The notes below the pieces were generated by a model, which was not told where the DNA came from, did no database searches, and saw nothing but the letters and a program-made list of their open reading frames with translations. Shown in pieces: positions 34,068 through 37,273 of a DNA stretch of 37,273 nt. This DNA is from Betaproteobacteria bacterium (GTDB taxonomy: Bacteria > Pseudomonadota > Gammaproteobacteria > Burkholderiales > SG8-41), in contig JACQOJ010000116.1 in the NCBI GenBank assembly GCA_016202605.1, positions 1 through 37,273 of the forward strand, written 5' to 3'. Positions within the stretch are counted from its first letter, which is position 1. Each line of letters opens with the position of its first letter. The translations under genes and the position numbers were made by a program.

Positions 34068-35282
34068 ATGATCGAAATGCGCGCATCCCCTCTTGCCGGC
34101 ATTGAAATGGCACCGCGTGATCCCATTCTGGGAGTGACGGAAACGTTCAACGTGGATACCAACCCGAACAAGGTGAATCTGGGCGTCGGCGTTTATTGTG
34201 ACGACAGCGGCAAGGTCCCGGTCCTCGAATCGGTCCGGCGCGCCGAACAGAAGCTGGCGGAGAGTCCCCTCCCCCGCAACTATCTGCCGATCGACGGACT
34301 CCAGGTGTACGACCGCGCGGTGCAGGACCTGGTTTTCGGCCCGGAGAGTGCGGCGCTGCGCGCCGGGCGGATCGTGACCGTTCAGACCCTGGGCGGGACC
34401 GGCGGCCTCAAGGTAGGCGCGGACTTCCTGCGGCGTGTTTCCCGCGACGCAGGGATCTGGATCAGCGACCCGAGCTGGGAAAACCACCGGGCACTGTTCG
34501 AGTATGCCGGATTCACGGTCGGCACGTATCCGTATTACCACGCCCCCAGCCACGGCGTCGATTTCGACGGCATGACCGGCGGACTGAAAAAACTTCCTTC
34601 CGGATCTATCGTCGTGCTGCACGCGTGCTGCCATAACCCGACGGGCGTGGATCTGTCCGCGGACCAGTGGGAACGCGTTATCGAGATCATCAACGAGCGC
34701 GGGCTCGTGCCGTTCCTTGACATCGCGTACCAGGGCTTCGCGGAGGGCCTGGACGCCGACGCGTGGGCCGTGCGCCGCTTCAGCGAGGCTTGCCCGGCCG
34801 TGCTGGTCTCGAGTTCATTTTCGAAGTCGCTTTCGCTCTATGGCGAGCGGGTGGGCGCGTTGTCCATCGTCACGCAGAATCGCGAGGAAGCGGCAAGAGC
34901 GCTGAGCCAGCTCAAGCGGGTGATACGCACGAATTACTCGAACCCGCCGACGCACGGCGGACAGACGGTGGCCGTAGTGCTGACGACACCGGAACTGCGC
35001 ACGTTGTGGGAGCAGGAACTCGGACAGATGCGCGAGCGCATCAAGACGATGCGCCGTGAACTGGTCGCGAAAATCCGCGCCATCCGCGCCGACTTCGACT
35101 TCGGCTTCGTCGTCAGGCAGCGCGGCATGTTCTCCTACTCCGGACTGTCAAAGGAACAGGTGCGCCGGCTGCGCGACGAGCATTCCGTGTACGCCATCGA
35201 CAGCGGCCGCATCTGCGTGGCGGCGATCAATTCGCGGAACATCGACTACGTCGCACGCGCGATCGCCAGCGTGCTGGTTTAG
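34068..35282 (+). CDS. class I aspartate/aromatic amino acid aminotransferase
   Basis: The 404-aa fold-type I PLP enzyme transfers amino groups between aspartate or aromatic amino acids and 2-oxoglutarate. PLP lysine K253 lies in SSSFSKSLSLYGERVG; the HNPTG motif and DIAYQGF supply the Asn, Asp and Tyr ligands, and RGMFSYSGLS carries the substrate-carboxylate arginine region. The EMAPRDPILGVTETF start block fits the AspC/TyrB subgroup Ib. Aspartate versus tyrosine preference cannot be settled by eye. ATG 34068 is chosen (ATG 34077 is possible); neither has a strong ribosome-binding site. The longer GTG frame from 33876 runs over the promoter and is rejected. Confidence 0.93.
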   Translation: MIEMRASPLAGIEMAPRDPILGVTETFNVDTNPNKVNLGVGVYCDDSGKVPVLESVRRAEQKLAESPLPRNYLPIDGLQVYDRAVQDLVFGPESAALRAGRIVTVQTLGGTGGLKVGADFLRRVSRDAGIWISDPSWENHRALFEYAGFTVGTYPYYHAPSHGVDFDGMTGGLKKLPSGSIVVLHACCHNPTGVDLSADQWERVIEIINERGLVPFLDIAYQGFAEGLDADAWAVRRFSEACPAVLVSSSFSKSLSLYGERVGALSIVTQNREEAARALSQLKRVIRTNYSNPPTHGGQTVAVVLTTPELRTLWEQELGQMRERIKTMRRELVAKIRAIRADFDFGFVVRQRGMFSYSGLSKEQVRRLRDEHSVYAIDSGRICVAAINSRNIDYVARAIASVLV

Positions 35283-35316
35283 CGGTGGCCGCGGCGCGCC
35301 TTCGGCATTCCGTCGA

Positions 35317-35345
35317 TTGACCCGAAAAGCGCATACGATTAAAAT
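35317..35345 (+). promoter_or_regulatory. sigma70 promoter of the tRNA-Asn gene
   Basis: TTGACC (35317-35322), a 17-bp spacer and TAAAAT (35340-35345) place the transcription start near 35352, about 40 nt before the mature tRNA. It lies 35 bp past the aminotransferase stop. Confidence 0.75.
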
Positions 35346-35390
35346 ACGCCCCTTCAAAAAAGCAGCTCCATCAGGTATTTCCAGGTTCAT

Positions 35391-35466
35391 TCCCCGATAG
35401 CTCAGTCGGTAGAGCGACGGACTGTTAATCCGCAGGTCCCAGGTTCGAGCCCTGGTCGGGGAGCCA
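35391..35466 (+). tRNA. tRNA-Asn(GUU)
   Basis: This is a complete 76-nt cloverleaf. The acceptor arms TCCCCGA (35391-35397) and TCGGGGA (35456-35462) pair fully; then come discriminator G and an encoded CCA end (35464-35466). The D-arm (AGCTCAGTCGGTAGAGC), the anticodon GTT at 35424-35426 in the loop ACTGTTAAT, and the T-loop GGTTCGAGCC are canonical. Anticodon GUU reads AAC and AAU. Confidence 0.98.
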
Positions 35467-35480
35467 CTCAATCGTGAAAG

Positions 35481-35507
35481 AATGGACACGGATACAGCGT
35501 CCATTTT
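35481..35507 (+). terminator. intrinsic terminator after tRNA-Asn
   Basis: AATGGAC (35481-35487) and GTCCATT (35499-35505) form a 7-bp stem with an 11-nt loop, followed by TT and GC. It starts 15 bp after the tRNA CCA end. The short T-tract makes it moderate. Confidence 0.55.
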
Positions 35508-35624
35508 GCGCGTGTCTCACGGAAGTCCGAGCCAAAAATGCGTCCAGATTGCGCTGCCGCCGGAGCAAGTTGATAATGTCGGCGACGACAATTTCCGGGG
35601 CGTCGTAACCAGGGAGCGAATGCT

Positions 35625-35858
35625 ATGGCCGTAGACGAGAACAAGACGAAGATAACGATCCTGACCGCCACTTACAGGGTCAAGGGATACATCAACCTCG
35701 TGCCCGGCGCCCGGGTGACCGATTACATGATCGATGCCAAGGACTTTATCGCGGTGACGGACGCGGAAGTCTGGGAACTCGGGGGCAGGCTCGTGCTGAC
35801 CGCCCCCTTCCTCAACGTCAGCCGCGACTGCATACAGATCGTCACGCCCGGTCACTGA
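35625..35858 (+). CDS. conserved hypothetical small protein (77 aa)
   Basis: The 77-aa soluble protein looks all-beta: alternating short strands (KITILTATYRVKGYINL, FIAVTDAEVWEL, LVLTAPFLNV, CIQIVTP) with one acidic turn region. The strong AGGGAG (35611-35616) eight bases before the ATG and even codon use support a real gene. I recall similar short proteins in other bacteria without known function. The pattern of five short strands is reminiscent of Sm-like or small barrel folds, but no diagnostic motif is present. It stands alone between the tRNA terminator and a non-coding stretch. Confidence 0.8.
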   Translation: MAVDENKTKITILTATYRVKGYINLVPGARVTDYMIDAKDFIAVTDAEVWELGGRLVLTAPFLNVSRDCIQIVTPGH

Positions 35859-36189
35859 ACGACCGGCGGCAATGCGCTAGGATCGCGGCGGGATGAGGCG
35901 CACGACGATATACGACTGATGCTCGGCGCCCAGATGCGTGACCTTCCCGCCGCAGATCTCCGCCGGCCGGTCACGCGGGTCATCGTGCCGGAACGGTCCG
36001 CAACCCCGAGTTCGTTCTTGAAGTTCGACCGCCGCGCGCTCGGAACGTCGCCGCCGGTTGCCGGGCGCGCGCTCGAATGCTCTTCGATCAGGCTGCGCGC
36101 GAAGGACTGGGAGACAAGGACGGCATCGCGCTGCCGGTGCGCTGGGTGAAGCGGGCAGGAGTCATGCCCGCGTAAGCACTGTGTGTATC
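35859..36189. other. no intact gene; possible decayed coding sequence
   Basis: From the 77-aa gene to the repeat element no open frame has both a plausible start with a ribosome-binding site and a recognisable product. Short frames (for example 35919-36149 on the plus strand) have shadow-like Arg/Ala/Pro composition. The last 110 bp may be a gene remnant, listed separately. Confidence 0.5.
36068..36175 (+). pseudogene. possible 3' remnant of a 3-hydroxyisobutyrate-dehydrogenase-like gene
   Basis: In one frame the stretch ends ARMLFDQAAREGLGDKDG followed by about 16 residues and a TAA at 36173-36175. The A-x-x-L-F-D-Q-A-x-x-x-G-x-G-D-K-D pattern resembles the C-terminal helix of the 3-hydroxyisobutyrate/beta-hydroxyacid dehydrogenase family. 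The usual hydrophobic residues after this motif differ, and upstream in-frame sequence is not family-like. It may be only a chance resemblance. Confidence 0.25.
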
Positions 36190-36253
36190 ATGCCCGTGGA
36201 GACGGGCATCCAATTTGGCATGGTTGAAATTGGATTCCCGCCTTCGCGGGAAT
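36190..36253. repeat. palindromic intergenic repeat (dRS3-like composite)
   Basis: Three nested inverted repeats lie in 64 bp. ATGCCCGT/ACGGGCAT (36190-36209) and ATTCCC-N8-GGGAAT (36234-36253) are two hairpins flanking a central CCAATTT (36210-36216) / AAATTGG (36227-36233) pair. The second hairpin matches the published pattern of Neisseria dRS3, ATTCCC-N8-GGGAAT, and the common 'GGATTCCCGCC...GCGGGAATGAC' intergenic repeats of many proteobacteria. It could fold as a cruciform or an mRNA-end hairpin. Confidence 0.75.
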
Positions 36254-36340
36254 GACAGTAGGTGAGCGGGAATGACAGTAGGTGAGCGGGAATGACAGTA
36301 GGTGAGCGGGAATGACAGTAGGTGAGCGGGAATGACGGTC
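36241..36340 (+). repeat. five 20-bp tandem repeats
   Basis: The 20-bp unit GGTGAGCGGGAATGACAGTA is perfect at 36261-36280, 36281-36300 and 36301-36320. A diverged first unit (36241-36260) is the right half of the palindromic repeat, and a last unit (36321-36340) has two late changes. The array appears to have grown by duplicating the end of the palindromic element and should vary in copy number between strains. Confidence 0.95.
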
Positions 36341-36407
36341 GGCGACGCTTTGCAGTCGGCTTCGAGCCGACATCTGTTGAACTCCTCGACTTACAGCCGA
36401 AGGTTGT

Positions 36408-37273
36408 TCAATTGATCCGGATGTTCGCCTGCTTGACTACTTTCGCCCACTTGGCGTGTTCCGCCCGGAGGAAATCGGCGAATTCTTCCGGCGTGCTGCC
36501 GTGCGCTTCAGCGCCCTGTCGGGACAGCGCTTCTTTCACATCGTTCAGCGCAAGGACCCGCGCGATTTCCGCGTTGAGACGGCCGACGATCTCCCGTGGC
36601 GTGCCCGCCGGCGCGAGGATCCCGGTCCAGAGCGTCGCCTCGTAACCCTTGACGCCCGCTTCCTGCAGGCTCGGAACATCCGGCAGGTTGGACGCGCGCT
36701 TCGCGCTCGACACGGCCAGCACCTTGACGCGCCCCGCTTTGATGAAGGGCAGCGCGGCCGGCATGGTCGGAATGCCGAGCTGCACGTTTCCCGCGACCAG
36801 ATCGGCCACGGCCTGCGGGCTGCCCTTGTACGGGACATGGCTCATTTTCACGCCCGTGAGCAGGATGAACAATTCCACTGCAAGATGCGTGGTCGCCCCC
36901 TGGCCCGCGGAACCGAAATTGATTTCGCCTGGTCGCGCTTTGGCGAGCGCGACGAGATCCTTGACGCTCTTCACCGGTAGCGACGGATGGACCACCAGCA
37001 CCAGCGGAATGGTCCCCACCAGGGAAACCGGCGCGAATGCACGCAAGGGGTCGTATGGAATCTTTGGATTGACGTGGGGATACTGGACCAGCTCCGACGT
37101 CGAGCCGAGCAGGATCATGTAGCCATCGGCCGGCGCGCGCGCTGCGATGTCCGCGCCGATGCTGCCGGCGGCGCCCGGGCGATTGTCCACCACGATCTGC
37201 TGGCCCAGACGCTCGCCGAGTCGGGTGCCTACGATGCGGCCCATGGTGTCCGAGCCGCCACCCGGAGCTATGA
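36408..37273 (-). CDS. Bug/TctC-family tripartite tricarboxylate-type substrate-binding protein (5' end outside window)
   Basis: The frame stays open to the window edge and begins IAPGGGSDTMGRIVG, the conserved P-G-G-G-x-D start of the mature domain, so only the signal peptide and about 25-30 further residues are missing. Later motifs NRPGAAGSIGA, the MSHVPYKGS...DLVAGNVQLG block and the SLQEAGVKGYEA...WTGILAPAGTP block are typical of Bug receptors, periplasmic proteins that bind carboxylates for TctAB transporters or sensing. No tctA or tctB is visible here; orphan Bug genes are common in Burkholderiales. The ligand is not predictable. It is oriented towards the repeat element. Confidence 0.93.
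   Translation of the reverse strand, partial: IAPGGGSDTMGRIVGTRLGERLGQQIVVDNRPGAAGSIGADIAARAPADGYMILLGSTSELVQYPHVNPKIPYDPLRAFAPVSLVGTIPLVLVVHPSLPVKSVKDLVALAKARPGEINFGSAGQGATTHLAVELFILLTGVKMSHVPYKGSPQAVADLVAGNVQLGIPTMPAALPFIKAGRVKVLAVSSAKRASNLPDVPSLQEAGVKGYEATLWTGILAPAGTPREIVGRLNAEIARVLALNDVKEALSRQGAEAHGSTPEEFADFLRAEHAKWAKVVKQANIRIN

Noticed and set aside
36241-36340. CRISPR array
   Set aside because: The 20-bp units are contiguous with no unique spacers and no cas genes are nearby.
36188-36373. 61-aa minus-strand frame containing the VIPAKAGIQ motif
   Set aside because: This peptide is the well-known spurious translation of intergenic palindromic repeats; the DNA is the repeat element and its tandem tail.

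Overview
The window looks like chromosomal DNA of a GC-rich betaproteobacterium. The evidence is gene order and product type: the rne / rluC / HAD phosphatase / sppA cluster, the yceD-rpmF-plsX-fabHDG-acpP-fabF-pabC-mltG-tmk-holB-tatD operon, and a Bug-type (TctC) tricarboxylate-binding receptor of the kind that is greatly expanded in Burkholderiales. Strand use is lopsided: 23 of 28 protein genes lie on the minus strand. At the left edge (96-123) is a 28-bp site whose 24-bp core is identical, as I remember it, to E. coli dif, the XerCD chromosome-dimer resolution site. GGGNAGGG octamers (FtsK-orienting KOPS in E. coli) read almost only towards that site. The window therefore probably starts at the replication terminus, and most genes run with the fork.

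Layout. 1-200: dif and a putative promoter. 198-476: a small membrane protein on the plus strand. 502-11666 (minus): one long, tightly packed operon for fatty-acid and phospholipid precursors (yceD, rpmF, plsX, fabH, fabD, fabG, acpP, fabF), p-aminobenzoate (pabC), cell-wall glycan termination (mltG), dTMP kinase, clamp-loader delta', a TatD nuclease and an exported ankyrin protein. It is driven by a strong sigma70-like promoter at 11676-11704. 11787-13097 (plus): a single reading frame fusing a Maf/YceF nucleotide pyrophosphatase to an RsmI-like SAM methyltransferase. 13140-25107 (minus): a 12-kb two-partner secretion locus in the order tpsA (2981 aa adhesin), fecR (tandem FecR domains), tpsB (outer-membrane transporter). 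The genes overlap end to end and interrupt what is usually a continuous core cluster.

25263-28008 (minus): sppA, a HAD phosphatase and rluC. 28009-28478: a highly structured leader for rne. 28479-31256 (plus): RNase E. Then come a low-molecular-weight protein tyrosine phosphatase and uvrB (both minus), a class-I aspartate/aromatic aminotransferase (plus), tRNA-Asn(GUU) with promoter and terminator, and a conserved 77-aa protein (plus). A 550-bp stretch follows with a possible gene remnant, a palindromic dRS3-like intergenic repeat and five 20-bp tandem units. The window ends inside a Bug-family substrate-binding protein (minus).

The least ordinary parts are dif plus KOPS polarity, the Maf-methyltransferase fusion, the tpsA-fecR-tpsB locus with a glutamine ladder and cysteine loops in the adhesin, and the long hairpin-rich leader of rne. 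All positions were read by eye and no database search was run.
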